Below are positions 1 to 13,066 of a stretch of 64,000 nt of DNA, piece by piece. This DNA comes from Combretum micranthum (Eukaryota; Streptophyta; Magnoliopsida; Myrtales; Combretaceae). Numbering within the stretch: the first letter of the stretch is position 1; each line of letters starts with the position of its first letter. Where the stretch lies: assembly GCA_024138025.1 (NCBI GenBank), contig JAMXBD010000402.1, forward strand, positions 124,001 to 188,000, read 5' to 3'. Position numbers and translations under genes: made by a program. The notes below the pieces were generated by a model that did no database searches, had not been told where the DNA came from, and was given only the letters and a program-made list of their open reading frames with translations.

Positions 1-439
1 TACTATTGGTCTAAGATAACAATAAATACTAAAAAAAAAAAAAAAAAATCAAAATAGAAGTCCAAACCACATATTATATATGGTAAGGTTTATAGCTTAC
101 AATACATACATATATATTATAGTGATATTCGCATCATATTTTATACATAATAGTTGTAATAAATTTTTTTTTTCTAATTTTGCCTTTAGAACTAGTGGGT
201 GATAATTGACAACATAATTGTAATTAATTATTGTTCTTATAGTTTGGTTTAAACCGAAACCAATATGAACCAATTTGGTTAGATTTAGTTAGAAAATTTT
301 GGTTTAGTTTAGGTTAAGACTGATTCCCCACTCCCTTATCTAGTTCTAAGTTGAATTATTTCTATATTGATCCCACCCTTTTTGGCTTTTTCACTAAGAC
401 AGTAAGAAAGTTACTCATTGAATGCGATAGCATACTAAT
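1..439. repeat. Left flank of duplicated TNL block A (F1)
   Basis: Non-coding AT-rich DNA that reappears almost unchanged (roughly 95% by eye) at 53502-53933. A more diverged version (about 70%, from roughly position 180 on) lies at about 44150-44371. In the first two copies it runs directly into the same LTR element; in the third the element is absent. It is therefore host flank of a duplicated block and not part of the transposon. The duplication runs off the left end of the window. No gene is seen. Confidence 0.75.
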
Positions 440-1261
440 TATAGGGGTCATTTTGATAATTGGGCTTTTGGCCTAATTTAATACCACGGGCTAGTCTTAT
501 GGGCTAGTGACATGACTTAAAAAACCGAGTCTAATAAAGGATGTCGTAGGGGGACTTGGATTAGTAGGCTCGAAACAAGGACCATCAGACCAGTTTATTC
601 CACTCTCGACCTTATTCAATTTTTTGTGTGCGAAAAGTAAACTTAAAAAATATCTTCCTAAGTAAATTTGGGCTTTATGGCTAAAATAGGACTTATTTGG
701 AATAAAATTAGCCTATTTTTATTTTATATTAAAGATAAACTATTTTAATAAGAAAATGGACTCCTTTTTTATTACAAAAGTCCCCATTCTATTCTAAGCC
801 CATGTCCAAAGCCCATGCCCACATATATAAAAGAATGAATGGATTTTAACTGTTGGATTCATGAAAAAGATCCAATGGTTGTAACCAATGCTTCATCATA
901 ACCATCCATCCGAAAGTCATCTAGCAACTACCACTAGCCTCCAGCATCTATAAATAAGATGTTTCTCCTCTCATTTGGAAGAATCCTGCAGATTACTAAG
1001 ATTGAGAATAACACAGATACGCTGCCAAAACATCTCCAGAAAGATCAAAGCCCCTATTCTACCAAGAACGAGTCAAGAACGATTGAGTCTACTTGATTTA
1101 ATCTTCTACCATACCTACGCACTTGGGAAACCTGGTTTGTCTGCTCCTCTTCTTACGCTTCTCTTGCGACATCCTACACGTGTCATCAGTTTAAGACTTC
1201 TCTTAGGTCGACCACCATACCTATTGCACTTGATCGACCAGCTACAGTAACCCCCATTACA
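440..1261 (+). repeat. TE1 5' LTR
   Basis: 822 bp. It matches the TE2 LTR (53934-54757) at about 95% and the TE1 3' LTR (13067-13891) at only about 80% by eye. The first two bases are TA where TE2 has the canonical TG; it ends in ACA. Shared landmarks are a run beginning AACCGAGTCTAATAA, the CTATAAATA box and the terminal CCCCCATTACA. Confidence 0.8.
948..956 (+). promoter_or_regulatory. TATA box in TE1 5' LTR
   Basis: CTATAAATA is conserved at the same LTR position in all three LTR copies (also 13575-13583 and 54443-54451). It lies about 300 bp before the LTR end, where the element's transcription start would be expected. Confidence 0.55.
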
Positions 1262-1266
1262 TTGTT

Positions 1267-1280
1267 TGGTAACTCCACTA
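1267..1280 (+). other. Probable primer binding site of TE1
   Basis: TGGTAACTCCACTA begins five bases after the LTR end, the usual place for a tRNA primer site starting TGG. The identical string follows the TE2 LTR at 54763. I did not match it to a particular tRNA. Confidence 0.4.
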
Positions 1281-1306
1281 GAGATGAGAGTAAGCTCTTA
1301 ATAAGA

Positions 1307-2967
1307 ATGGCACCTTCACGCAAGAGAATTGGCTAGGAAGCAAACCCCCAAGATTAGAAGAATCATCCTGAGGTAGCGAAGCAGACTCACACTGTAGATG
1401 AAAATGCCACTATTGTGGTTGTACAAGCTCCTGCAATTGATAGTGTGCTCATGATACGCACTATGTAAGAAAATACTGGGCTATCAATCAATTTTTGAAT
1501 ACTTTTAAGGAATTTCTACCCGGTATGGTAGAAGTTGTTACTACATCGGGAAGTTCACTTCCTATGATAACTTTCCCTACACCAAGCATGCGAGTAGTTG
1601 GTACTATGCCAGCTACCATTATCCTAGAGGTATTCGCCATGAGACCCTATATGATATTCGACTTAAGCAAACTATTATTCCTGCTGCTAAAAATGAGGGA
1701 GGACATTGACAAGAATCATTATAGCCTTTACTGCCTCCAACTCCAAGAGATCTCATGTCTGCTATAGAAGAAGGGGCAAGGGTCCATCTTGGAGATTCTT
1801 CTTCCTCTGGATGCAATGTCTAACCACTTATGACTGGCATTGTTGTGCCTTGCAACATTACTCCAGCTTCTCAAGTGGGAGTTAATACATCATCTGCTTT
1901 CGCTTCATATGTGATGAAGGAAGACCTTGAAAAGTACCTAAAACAAGTGTGAGCTGCGTCTGCTACTAGTGTCATCAATTTGACGCTTCCATACCCACAA
2001 AGGATTGCGGAGAAACCCTATCACAAGGACTACACTAGTCCAAGTTTATCAAATTCAATGAAAAATAGGGTAGTGCTAAGGAGCGCCTTCTCAAGTTCAT
2101 TGAGACTCTCGAAGTCTATGGACTTGATGATGACATAAAGCTTAAGGAATTTTTTAGTCCTTGACGGAAAAGACATATACTTGGTATGCCAATCTTACCT
2201 CTGGCTCTATTGATTTGTGGGGGACTATATGTAGGATGTTTCTTGAGAAATTATTTTAAACTTAAGAATGAGTGACGTTGACTGACATAGGGCATATCAA
2301 ATAATGCCCGAAGGAAGATATGATGGATTACATCGAACATTTTAGGGAACGTTCCTTGGATATCCAAGATATGTGTGATGAGAATGAACTTGTAAAAATA
2401 TGCATCCAAGGTATGTTCACAGAGTATGTTATGCACTTGAAAAATTTATCACTTGGGTCCTTCTCAACATTGGTAGCGAACGCTCGAAGGACAAATAATT
2501 CTGTCACTAAACAAAGGAGTGACCTAAATAAAAAGCGACACTCATCAGTGAGTATTGCTCAAGGGAGAAGCTTTCAGGGTAGCAAGAAACCTAGAAGAGA
2601 TGGTGCTCAGGAAGTTCCACCTTTCCTATGTGCTATGCATAAAGTTCATGTTGTCTTTGATTGGTGGTTGAAAGACGGTTTCCTCATATTACCAAGGGTT
2701 AAGTAGGAACCCATTGCACGCAAGAAAGGAGATGCAAAGTTTTGTACGTTCCATAGGATGTTGGGACACCCAACAAAAGATTGTTGGACGCTAAAGAGGA
2801 TTTTTAATAAAAAAATTCGCAATAGCAAATTAGAACTTGAAGACAATGATGCGCGAATGATGGATGATGAAGGCATAGATAATGAATTTTTTTTTAGTAA
2901 TATCAATTGTATACTAAAGGCAGAAGTTGCCTATTGCTCATCCCCATTTTGTAATAGGGAAGAGAAA
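1307..2967 (+). pseudogene. Decayed retrotransposon gag of TE1
   Basis: The frame opens at an ATG (1307, peptide start MAPSRKRIG) and meets an in-frame TAG after nine codons (1334-1336). The same stop is present in TE2, so the damage predates the duplication. Downstream fragments in several frames spell a plant Ty3/gypsy gag (retrotrans_gag family): a stretch around 2060-2260, then a clean segment at 2320-2706 including DYIEHFRERSLDIQDMCDE. A zinc-knuckle-like motif follows at 2743-2784, with Cys, His, His and Cys spaced C-x2-H-x4-H-x4-C, the variant common in plant gypsy gag. The protein would have packaged the element RNA. Several frameshifts and stops mean it is dead. Confidence 0.7.
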
Positions 2968-3140
2968 TAAAGTAAACAATAATGATAATCCAGTATTTTT
3001 TTTCCTTTCCCTTCTCGTCCATCTTCTTCTATACCCGCTTGTACTTATGTTTAAAACACTTCTAATAAGCATATGGTGAATAAATATATTTGTTCATTAT
3101 TCTTCACTTGGGATCCAAGCAATCTCAGTTGAAATGAGTT

Positions 3141-4026
3141 TGTAATCCCCCAAATTTTTCGTAATCTAATTAGAACAAATACTAAAAATGTAATATAGAA
3201 TTATATTGAATAATTGGAACGAGTAGTAAAAATCACTCCTAATTTTTCTCGATTTAAAAATGTCAAAGAATGAATTTGATTATAGATAGAAATATTAGAA
3301 CCGTTACCAATAAAAATATTTCAAAATACAAAACTGTAACTTCTATGGTCTCGAATAATTTATAAAACGACAATAAACAATCGTAATAAAAATTCTGAAT
3401 TCTTGAAGCTCAATACTTCGGGAATAAATTATATGCTTGTTAACTAATGAAATAATAGTATTCAAAATCTAATAACAATATTAAGTAGCACTAGACAAAA
3501 TATGTTGTTATAGATAACTCATGTACAATAAAACGTAATATTTGGTAAAATAATCACTAGTTCAACAAGAAATCTTAGTTAACCTTGAATTTAAGTCACA
3601 ATAACAAACGATTAATTCCAAATCCTATAAATACAATCTATTAACAGTACTTTTTGGTATAGTACAATAATCTAAAAATGAATTCCTAGGATTATAAATA
3701 CATAATAGATACTAATACCGATCAATAATTACCAATCTAAATTTAAGATAAAAATTTCGAAACCCGCTGTTATACTTATAAAGGAATTCTGAATTTAATA
3801 AGATTTGGTTCCCGATTTAATCTATTGAACTTTAAAAATTTAATCGCGTAAGCTAAAATACTAAAAATGTTAATAGTATAAACTTCAAACTAAAAACTTA
3901 ATATATAAATAATCTAAAGTGGTTGTAGTAGCTTAGATGATTTCATCTAGATAAAACTTTTACGGAACGGTTATAAATATACATTTATAAATATTGGTTA
4001 AATTATTGTAGTTAACTATAAATTAG

Positions 4027-4074
<48 letters not shown>

Positions 4075-7000
4075 GAAAAGAAAAACAGAAGAAGACGCTA
4101 GATTTGTAAATCAAGACACTATTGAAAGCAAAATGCAAATTGCCTTCAACTGAAACAGAGGAGCCGGCCAAAATTCATTATCCACGCACGGCACAAGCAG
4201 GGGACACCAAGGAACAAATTCCCCACGCGCTGCAGTTGTTCCTCCATGCATGGCGCGTTGAAATCAGGGAGCAGCAGGAAATGAAATCCACGAACGCTGG
4301 AATGGATGGCTGCTGCAGATCCACGCGCAAGGAAAGTTCACAAGCAGCAACAGGCGGCACCCTCGAGCGAGCTGTTCCACGCAAGCGGCAGCTTCATCGC
4401 ACGACAGTAAGGGACGAGTAAGCAGCAGCCCACTCCACGCACAAGCAGTCCATCTCCGAGCACAGCAACATACACGCGCGCACGCTGCTGGATTCCCTCG
4501 AGTGAGATGAATTCGTTCCACGCACAAGCAGAGGAATTGCACGCGCTTCAAATGGAAGGTACCGAGCAGCAAGGATGACCGACAGCTGCAGTCCATATTT
4601 CCCATGCTCGGCAGCTGGACAACCTAGACATTGAAGCAGCAGCAGCAGCTACGGTCAGAATTCCACACATCACCAGCACCACAATTTTCAACCGAAACAG
4701 AGGAGCCAGCTGCAGCAAGGATAAATCACACTGGAAGCAGAAGATTGTGCGGCGATTAGGAAGACACGGTTGCAGAGCTGTTGGTCTACGCACAGAAATA
4801 GAGAAATTAGATTTTCAGTATGAAGTTGAGGCCGCTGTGTAGCTCTTATCTCCACGCACAACAATCACGCACAGAACAGCTCTTGGATGGAAAACAGAGC
4901 AGCCGCAAAACAGAGGAAAACAACAAGAAATATGTTCACATTAAGCTAAGTTTTCAACATGAATTGCATCCAAACCAACCACAAGTTACCAGCTAGGATC
5001 TCCATTAAATAAAGAATGAATTTAGCTCAAAAAACAACAAGATCAGCTCACTAATGGTCTTAAAATACCGATCAACACAGCTGCAGAAGAGGAAATTCAA
5101 ACAAAAATTTCAGCATTTACATTCTATATATTCACCAATTTGAACACAAAAATTCAACAGAAAATGACATTTAACCAACCACAACACTTTACATAAAACC
5201 AACATTAAATAAAGAAGAAATCCAACTCAAATTAGAGTCAAACTTAGCTCAAAAAACCTTGTTCAAACCCTTGGTGAAGAAGCTGCAGCAGGGGTGGAAA
5301 AGCAACAAATACTACAGCAGAAAAGTTGGAAATTGACGTATGATTCCACACGAATTTTGACCCGATTTTTGTACAATTTGAGCCCCTACTTTACACACAT
5401 AAATGAAATTAAGTAGCTACCAAACAAACACAATTAAGACCCACAAATATAGCCACAAAAATCTGTCAAAACACAAGCCAAATTGTCATCCAAATTTACA
5501 AATTCGTATGAATTCCAGCTGCTATTTTGAGTCTTTTTCAAACCCAAAACCATTTCCTTAGCCTCTAAAACTTAGCTAGACCTAGTATATGTATTAAGCT
5601 TAAGTTTAGACATAATTTGAGCTCATAACTCTCACAAAATCCTCTCAAAAACACAGCTATGAAGAGAAGTGCGTCCAGCCCTCTTCCTTTTTTTTCCATT
5701 ACAACCTTCAACTTAGAAAGCTTAGAAAACCCTTGTAAGATCAACCATAAATCCCTAGCTCACCTCCATACCCAATCTATACACCAAGCTCATCAAGAAC
5801 ATCAATTTCCTCTTCAACAACATCCAAAACCAAATCAAAAGTCTTAGTTATCCTAGATTCAAGAAGGGAAAAAACTAGCTTGACAAGGTAAGAAAACCAA
5901 ATAAGATCTATATGTTAGTTTAGATAAATTTATCTTAGTTACTCATCTTCCTAACTTCCTCTTTAGATATATTTTATCAACAAGGAGGAGTCAAACCCAT
6001 CTATGGTCCAAACAAGGTAAGAATTACAATAAGTTTAATACTTGTTATGTGCTTTATAGGAATTTGTCTTATAAATATATCAAGATTAGTCTAAGTACAT
6101 TTATACACATCTAGCCTATTTAGGATATAAACACATTAAATTAAAGATTCTTAAGTAAAGAAATCTAAATTTTAGAAAGGAAAAACCAAAAACTACACTT
6201 AAACTGCAACAAAGCTATGTTGGAATTTAGATGACTTATGTGTATCCCTAGGAAGATTAAATAAACTGTATTAATGTGTTTATTATAAACTAAAAATGAC
6301 CTCACCAATGGGAAAGAGCACGAAAAATCCTATGAAATCAACTATTTATTTGTTAAAAACGGATAAGAAATGAATTAGATATCGCAAAAACAAAAATTAA
6401 ATTACTGCTGTTATAATTATACGAACTGAACGGGCTGTTCGTGTATTTTTCGCCCCCTTAATGATTTTGTTTGATAAAACTAAGACCATTAATGGATTGT
6501 ACTCGGAAAATACTATGAAAAGACTATTTATTCGTCAAAAATAACTAGAAATGAGTTAGATATGATCAAAACAAGTTTTGATTACAATTGTTAGGAATCA
6601 TTTGAAATCTATGCATGGTTCTCATAAAAATAAAAAAATATACAAATCTCTTTTCTTGAAAAATAATTTGACTACTATAAAGTACTCTTCGAGTACTACC
6701 AAATCGACTATTTATACAACGAAATCGGATTTAAAACGAATAAGAAATCGCAAATAGAGATTCACTCAATTTTCAATCTCAATAAACTAATACTAAGGTT
6801 ACTGCTGTTTCTATTGTTATAGTTTGATTATTACTATTATTATTACTACTGTTTATCATATTCCGTATTATTGATATTTTCATCACGAGTCATTAGGATT
6901 ATTCGTACTGTTATTTTTACATTAAGGTTACTATAGTTACATTATCAATAATTCTATTGTTATTTTGCCACAACTATTATTATTTATTAATAGTATGAAG

Positions 7001-8774
7001 ATAGTTGCTAATATTATACTTGTATTTATTACTAATATTGATATTGACCTTTCAAAATTAATATTATTGATAATTTTATGTTATTAAACTTAGTTTGTTC
7101 TGTAATTGAAACAAAAATTTAAGTATAATAAAAAAGTGGATATATCTAAACTCCATAGACTTACGATTTTATAAGTTTGGAAATATAGACACTAGAACAT
7201 ACCCTTAAATAAATAAAAATACTAATTTAAGAGACAGATAAGGTTAGAGGAAAAGAATTAATAAATAAACAAAACTCTCCTACTAAATACAGTAGAACTT
7301 AAAGAAAGACAAACTCCTTAATTAATAATATAGATATCAAGAGAAACAAAATACAAACAAATATTCTCTACTATGGATTAAAACCTTAATAAAAACTATA
7401 TCAAATACCGATACAAAATAATTAGGCACCTATAAAGATTCAATTAAATTATTAAACAACATAGTAATTTATATGACGGGCTTAGTTTAATATCCGACGA
7501 TAGAGATCGACACCTTTAATTATAGGAAGACTTCTCTTACAGAAATAATCCAATAATAAATCTCTGTTATTTCCTTTCATAGGAAAATAGATCAATTCCC
7601 GGATTTCCGGTAGCTTATACAATAACTTAGCGAGGACCACAGGTGAGTAACTTAGACTTGTTACATTGTTTGTGCTTGTAGTATAGTTGCATTTGGAATA
7701 ATATATATATATATATATTCAATTGATATGCTGGGATTGGGATACAGCATGATGCGTGGTGTATGATTGAATGGCAAATTATCTAATATAAGCGATAATC
7801 CTATTGAATGATAAATATTGAAATATGTTGATGATTGTCTGTAATTGTATGATCGCCTAAACTTGATTAACAACTGTCGGTACTATAATGAAACGGACAT
7901 GCATTGCATGATTTGCATAAACTGCATTATTTTTACGAATGCCTACACGTGTTAGAATTTCGGTTCTTGGTAATGCTTGGTTTTTCTAGGCAGGGCTATT
8001 AGTTCTACGCAAGCTTACCTTGTTCTGTCGGTTCCCTGGGAACTAACTGGTAACGAAGGGCGCCGCCCATGGTATCGCTGTGAAATGTCTAACACTTAGT
8101 GGAGTTTCTAAGGTACAAAACAGGAACTGAGTGTTTAAAACATCATTAACATAAAGAGATAATAATTGTGAGGATTATGGTTTCCTGTGTACTTAGTTTC
8201 TCCTGGTAGGTGATTCAGGGATTGGTTCCTTCAACCCCGATGAGAGGGCGTAAATCTCCATCCTGTTTGGATTCCGGTTTGTCCAAGCTTGTAATTGTTC
8301 ATCTGTTTGATTGATGCATTACATATGATTGATAATAACTTGCTTGTTGTGATAAGTCTGGTTATTCACTGAGCCCGTGGTTCGCTCACCCCCTACAGTT
8401 TTTGTGCAGGATTATTACTAGCTGGGATTGGGCTAGGAATGTGTAAGTGAGCTTCTCCAACAAACTTTATTGAAGATAGAGATATAGGATATGGAAACTT
8501 AGAATGTAAATTAAATGAATATTGAATTTGTATGTTGTAGTTTGAAACCCAATTTCACTATTTGGTGGGGGATACCGATTCTCTGCGATCTTGGTGGAAA
8601 TTGGATTCCATAGTTGAAATACTGTAATATATTATATCATTGTATGATAAACTTTTATAAATAAATAGAGTCTTGTATACTCTGACATACAAGACGGCTC
8701 TCATGTTACGGGTGCACACGTGATATGATAGCTTTAGATAAATCCTGTTAGGCCCCCATATTAGAGTCGTGACA
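3141..8774 (+). mobile_element. Solo-LTR-like element, 5.6 kb, nested in TE1
   Basis: It starts TGTAATCCCC and ends GTCGTGACA, and is flanked on both sides by GAGTT (3136-3140 and 8775-8779), a perfect 5-bp target duplication. No gag or pol coding was recognised. It is related to the 39630-43297 element: similar TGTAA-CCCC start, GTGACA end, and late motifs such as the CACTRAGCCCGT box and a GAGGGCGTA box. A long solo LTR of a Ty3/gypsy element is the simplest reading; a large non-autonomous LTR derivative is the alternative. A GC-richer patch at 4110-4900 holds only chance ORFs. Confidence 0.68.
4026..4072. repeat. (TAA)n microsatellite
   Basis: About 16 uninterrupted TAA/ATA triplets inside the nested LTR-like element. 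Confidence 0.9.
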
Positions 8775-9960
8775 GAGTTGAAGCGACTGCACAGTAGGTT
8801 TGGCAGCTGTAACACCATTTCATATAATCGAGGTCGAAACGACCTCATCCATGATAGTCACTATTGCTTGGTAGAAGCATATGCTCCTAAGCATGTGATG
8901 GGTGCAATACCCATTTCTACAACATTATCTACAAAATCGAAGCAATCGCAGCCGTGATGAGTTAAAGCGACTCCATAACAGGCTTGATAACCGTAATGTT
9001 GTTTCGCAAAAATCGAGGACGAAGTGACTTCATCCATGGTTGATCAAAGCAATCACATTATGGTATTTGCTATCGCTTAGTAGAAGCATCTGCTCCTGAG
9101 CATGCGACTGGTACAATACCCATTTCGGCAACATTATCTATGAGATCGAAGTAATCGTAGATGTGATGAGTCGAAGCTACTCCACAGTAGGCTTAGCAAC
9201 TGTAAAGCCATTCATAGAATTAAGGTCGAAGCGATCTTATTCATGGTTGGTTGAAGCAATCACTTCATGGTAGTCACTATCGCTTGGTAGAAGCATCTAC
9301 TCCTAAGCATGCGATAGGTGCAATACCCATTTCTGTTACATCATTAAAAAAGATCGAAGGGATCTCAGCTGTGACTAGTTGAAGCAACTCCATAGTAGGC
9401 CTGTCAATCATAATGCCATTTCGTAAAAATGAGGTCGAAACAACCTCATCCATGATTGATCGAAACGATCACTTCATGGTAATCGTAACTGTTCGGTAGA
9501 AGTATCTGCTCCTAAGTATGCAGTAGGTGCAATATCCGCTTCAACAACATCCTTGATGAAATTGAAGCAATTGAAGCAATCTCAGTTGTGAAAGATCAAA
9601 GCGATCCCATAGCAGGATTGGTAGCCATAACACCTTTTGGGAAGACTAAGGTCGAGACAGCATCATCCATGAATGATTGGTGCCATCATGTCATGGTAGC
9701 CTTAATTGCTTAGTAGAAGCATCTCCTTTTAAGTTTGTAGTAGGTGCAATGCCCCTCTCCATAACCTATTATAATCATGTGATTAAAGTACAATCGGTTT
9801 TCAATCTCGAAGCAAACCCATGGTAGGAATGGCATCTGTAATCATACATCATTTGATTTCAAGAGTTGAAGCAACTCTATGAATGCATAAACTATAAGTG
9901 ATAGCATGGTATGAGTTGCTGCCCCGTCATATAATGATGCACCATTAATTGGGAGAGAAG
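8775..9960 (+). repeat. Degenerate ~205-bp tandem repeat array inside TE1
   Basis: Five full units and a partial sixth begin at about 8775, 8960, 9168, 9376, 9592 and 9806. Recurring landmarks are GAAGCRACTCC, GGTAGAAGCATCTGCTCC, a GTGCAATACCC box and a GATCGAAG box. Each unit holds several short palindromes built around TCGAARCGA, for example GAGGTCGAAACGACCTC. Unit lengths (185, 208, 208, 216) do not keep a reading frame, so this is not a protein repeat. The left end of the array is cut off at 3105-3140 by the nested LTR element. Confidence 0.75.
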
Positions 9961-10832
9961 AACTCAATACATGAGCTTTTTTGAGGTTTTCTTGAATGTT
10001 ACTGCTATAGGAGGCATATACCTATCTTGGAGAATAATCGCTTGGCATAAGCACTTGAGAGTGAAGCATGCTGAAGTGATGAACCTATCTTGGTACTCAT
10101 AGGCAATGCACCTCCAACATGAAGAGAACAACACATTGTGATGAGGAATCGATACACTTATGCGAGTACGATGTTCAGTTGATGATGGCAAACATGAGTT
10201 CCCAATACCTTGAAAGCTATAATGTTACCTAGTATTGGTGACAACTATTAGAGTATGCTTGATGAGTGAGCACAGTGTGTTTTCTTACTTTCGTCCTCTC
10301 CCTAGTGTGCTTTCCCAGCTTTGCAAATACAGAGCCTTGTTTGACTAAGTATTACAATCAAAAAGTAGAGATGACATTAAGGTTATTCTAACTCATATAA
10401 TGAAATGTTGATGCTTAGTTAACAAAACATCGATAGTTTGCTTGTGGAGACTAGCATGATGGAGAACAAATCTTTATTGACGAATTGATTTGCTTTATTG
10501 ATAGAATTAATCTTCGACAGTAGAATGACAACGCTTCTAGCTATGTTGAGATTTCTAACTATGTACAATGCCCATGAAGACTAGTTTTTTATGACTGACT
10601 TTGGGAAGCTAAATTGAGTACAGAGCAAAGATATAGGCGCATATTATCCCTCAATTCTCATTGAAGTATAATTGAGTATAGAGCACAGAGTAGCGGTGTA
10701 GGCGCATGTGGTCATCAATCCTCATTTCCATCCACAAGAGTCTTTGCTAACTTCGTTGTTGGTGTAACTATTGCAAGGAGATGAGAGTTTACATTTGCAA
10801 GAACCATAACAAATTTAGAAAAGATTGGGCAC

Positions 10833-11090
10833 CAAAGCAATGCAAGGTCACTCATGGGTTATGCCAAAAGGTCGGTGCCAGAGAGAGACAAGATTGCTCA
10901 TGGGCTCATATCAAGTCTAGAAGAGACCAGGAAAGCAGAAGCAACCCATATCAAAGCTAGAAGAGGCTGAGTACCAAAATAATACAAGTCCACTCATGGA
11001 TCGTACCCAAAGGTCTGCGGCAGAGCGACATAAGTCTACTTATGGGCCTGTGACAAGTCTAGCAGAGAATGGGAGAGAGTTAGGGCAACA
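10833..11090 (+). repeat. Two-copy degenerate repeat in TE1
   Basis: Two units starting near 10833 and 10975 share the series CAAAGCAATRCAAG, CACTCATGG, CCAAAGGTC, GGCAGAGMGA and AGTCTAGMAGAGA. Untranslated as far as I can see. Confidence 0.55.
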
Positions 11091-12619
11091 CTTAAGCCAC
11101 AATGAAGCCCACAAACAATAAAATGTTATTCCCCTAACTTGCAAAAAGATCAAAACACATTAAAAAAAATATGTGAAAAAAAAGGAAGAAAATTTGTCAA
11201 AAAAAAAAGGAAAAAAACTCCTTGAACTCATTGACAAGACAGGTTCTAAAGCAATCGAGTATATTTGTTACAACAAATTAAGATGAGAAGTTGAAACGGT
11301 TAAAAAAAAAAAAAAAAGCAAAATCAAGATAAATCAATCGAGCTTCGTCCATGTAATCACCGAGCTGCTTCTTGTTAAGTCACAGCCACAAATCGATGCA
11401 GTTCACTGACCTATAAAAAAAAAGATCGATAAAAAATCAAGCTATAATAATTGTCTGACTTTGTTGATAGCAGCATGGATAGAGCTAGGACTCACCGGCT
11501 TCGTGGCAGTACAAGACACTCGTCCAAACAATTATGATCAGCAGTAGTAAACATCAATCAATATGACAAGCACCTAATTGATCAATTACCAAACCACCAA
11601 GCATGAGAACCAACCAGATCGTCAACACCGCATAGGTAGAACTAGAGCCTTGAAGAAACCACCGTGTATGCTAGATCCATTACAGATCAATGTCCTCCAC
11701 CGAATTCCTTCTCGAAGCAAATTTTTTTACTCCACATCCTACCGAGATCAAGCCTGCAAGGTCAACTGTTCTGGAGACTGGAAGAGGCTGGTTCGATGGT
11801 GGAGCGAAGCACATCGAAGGATGAAACCTACTACATTTATATGGCCCGTTGTCACAGCGACCCAGATCTTGGACGTCAGCTGTGGCCCTCCATCGTAGCT
11901 TCGATTCTTTTAAATGTATAATGTCTGGAGGAGCGATCATGTTATCTAAGCAAATTTGAGCAATTCAATGAAATCCAAATATGAACGCATTCGTAGTCAC
12001 AGGAGTACCGCTCGCCAAGCAGAAAACTTATTTACAGGGACAGACAGCTTTAGGAGGAATATTCTCCAGAAGACTATGCTATCGGAAGACGTCGGAGTCC
12101 ATCTCATAGGCTGTATTAAGGACTCGGACTCCTGGTATCCGCAAGTTTGGCAAGTCGTCGATGATGATAGAATCACAAAAAAAAAAAAAAAAAAAAAAAG
12201 GATGTACGAAAGAAACAGGAAGTCTATTGATGGGTTTGGAAGACGATGGAATGAGAATGGAAACTGGTATTGAATTTCACCATAACTGGTAATGATGAAT
12301 AATGCTGCCAATTATGGAATTAAATTTTTTCAGAGACCGTTTGACTTTCCACAAAAAAAAAAAAAAAATTATATATATATACACACACATATATATATAT
12401 ATATATAAAGCGGGAAATATTTACAAGATTGCCCTTAGTCTGTACCGGGGGGGTGAAACCTCAACATAACCTTCACAAAGGGGCAATATACTATCGCATT
12501 ACTGCTCTGGGGCTTCGCCCCCAAAGCTTCACATCACTTATGTGACAAAACATCTACTCCATTTACTGTTGTCCTTTGGAGCTTAATTTAATGCTATCAT
12601 TCAATCATTAAGCATTATA

Positions 12620-12644
12620 AAAGAAGAAGAAGAAGAAGAAGAAA
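12620..12644. repeat. (GAA)n microsatellite
   Basis: Eight AAG/GAA triplets in the TE1 interior. Confidence 0.85.
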
Positions 12645-13055
12645 CATACAGGATGATCATCATAAGATGCAATATGGAATAGTGTAAGGAAATGAATCTC
12701 TTAGCAGTGGGTCAAAAGATTAAGGCTATCTTATGTTACTTCAATCCATAAAAGGAAAAGCATAGGCATGCTGGTCTACTCAATACCCTAAGTGCTTATG
12801 CGACAACGAACTTGCTTCATCAGATATTCTATAGTAAGTTTGAAGAAGACTACTTCAACTCACTTTACTTCATCCACAAATACAACAAGTTTGGTTCATT
12901 GACAAATATAAGAAGTATTGGTTATGTCAATGCAGAACATAACTTCATGTCAAGTGCAACTTCTCATCAATATTCTACAACAACTATGAAGATAACATCT
13001 GCTCAATGAAATTTCCCAAAACCCCGTTTATAGCTTTGCTAAAGTGCATTTAGCT

Positions 13056-13066
13056 AAAGGGCAAAA
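13056..13066 (+). other. Polypurine tract of TE1
   Basis: AAAGGGCAAAA immediately precedes the TG of the LTR. Apart from one C it is all purine, as expected for the plus-strand primer just before a 3' LTR. This supports reading 13067-13891 as a 3' LTR and not a solo LTR. Confidence 0.55.

Larger units (their letters stand above)
9961..13055 (+). other. TE1 interior, no recognisable gene
   Basis: About 3.1 kb between the tandem array and the 3' LTR. Open frames are short and resemble no family I know. It includes a two-copy repeat of about 140 bp at 10833-11090, a TA/CA dinucleotide tract at 12368-12411, a (GAA)n run at 12620-12644 and several poly-A tracts. The stretch at 11340-12270 is less AT-rich than its surroundings and of unknown origin. 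Confidence 0.5.

Noticed and set aside
4122..4793. Overlapping ORFs of 68-113 codons on both strands
   Set aside because: They lie inside the nested LTR-like element in a locally GC-richer patch rich in GCAGC repeats. No family resemblance, and frames overlap on both strands.
11578..12311. Cluster of ORFs of 85-106 codons on both strands
   Set aside because: Mutually overlapping, one running into poly-lysine from a poly-A tract. No conserved motif; inside TE1.
12410..12440. GGGAAATATTTACAAGATTG resembling a MULE terminus
   Set aside because: No partner terminus or target duplication could be found.
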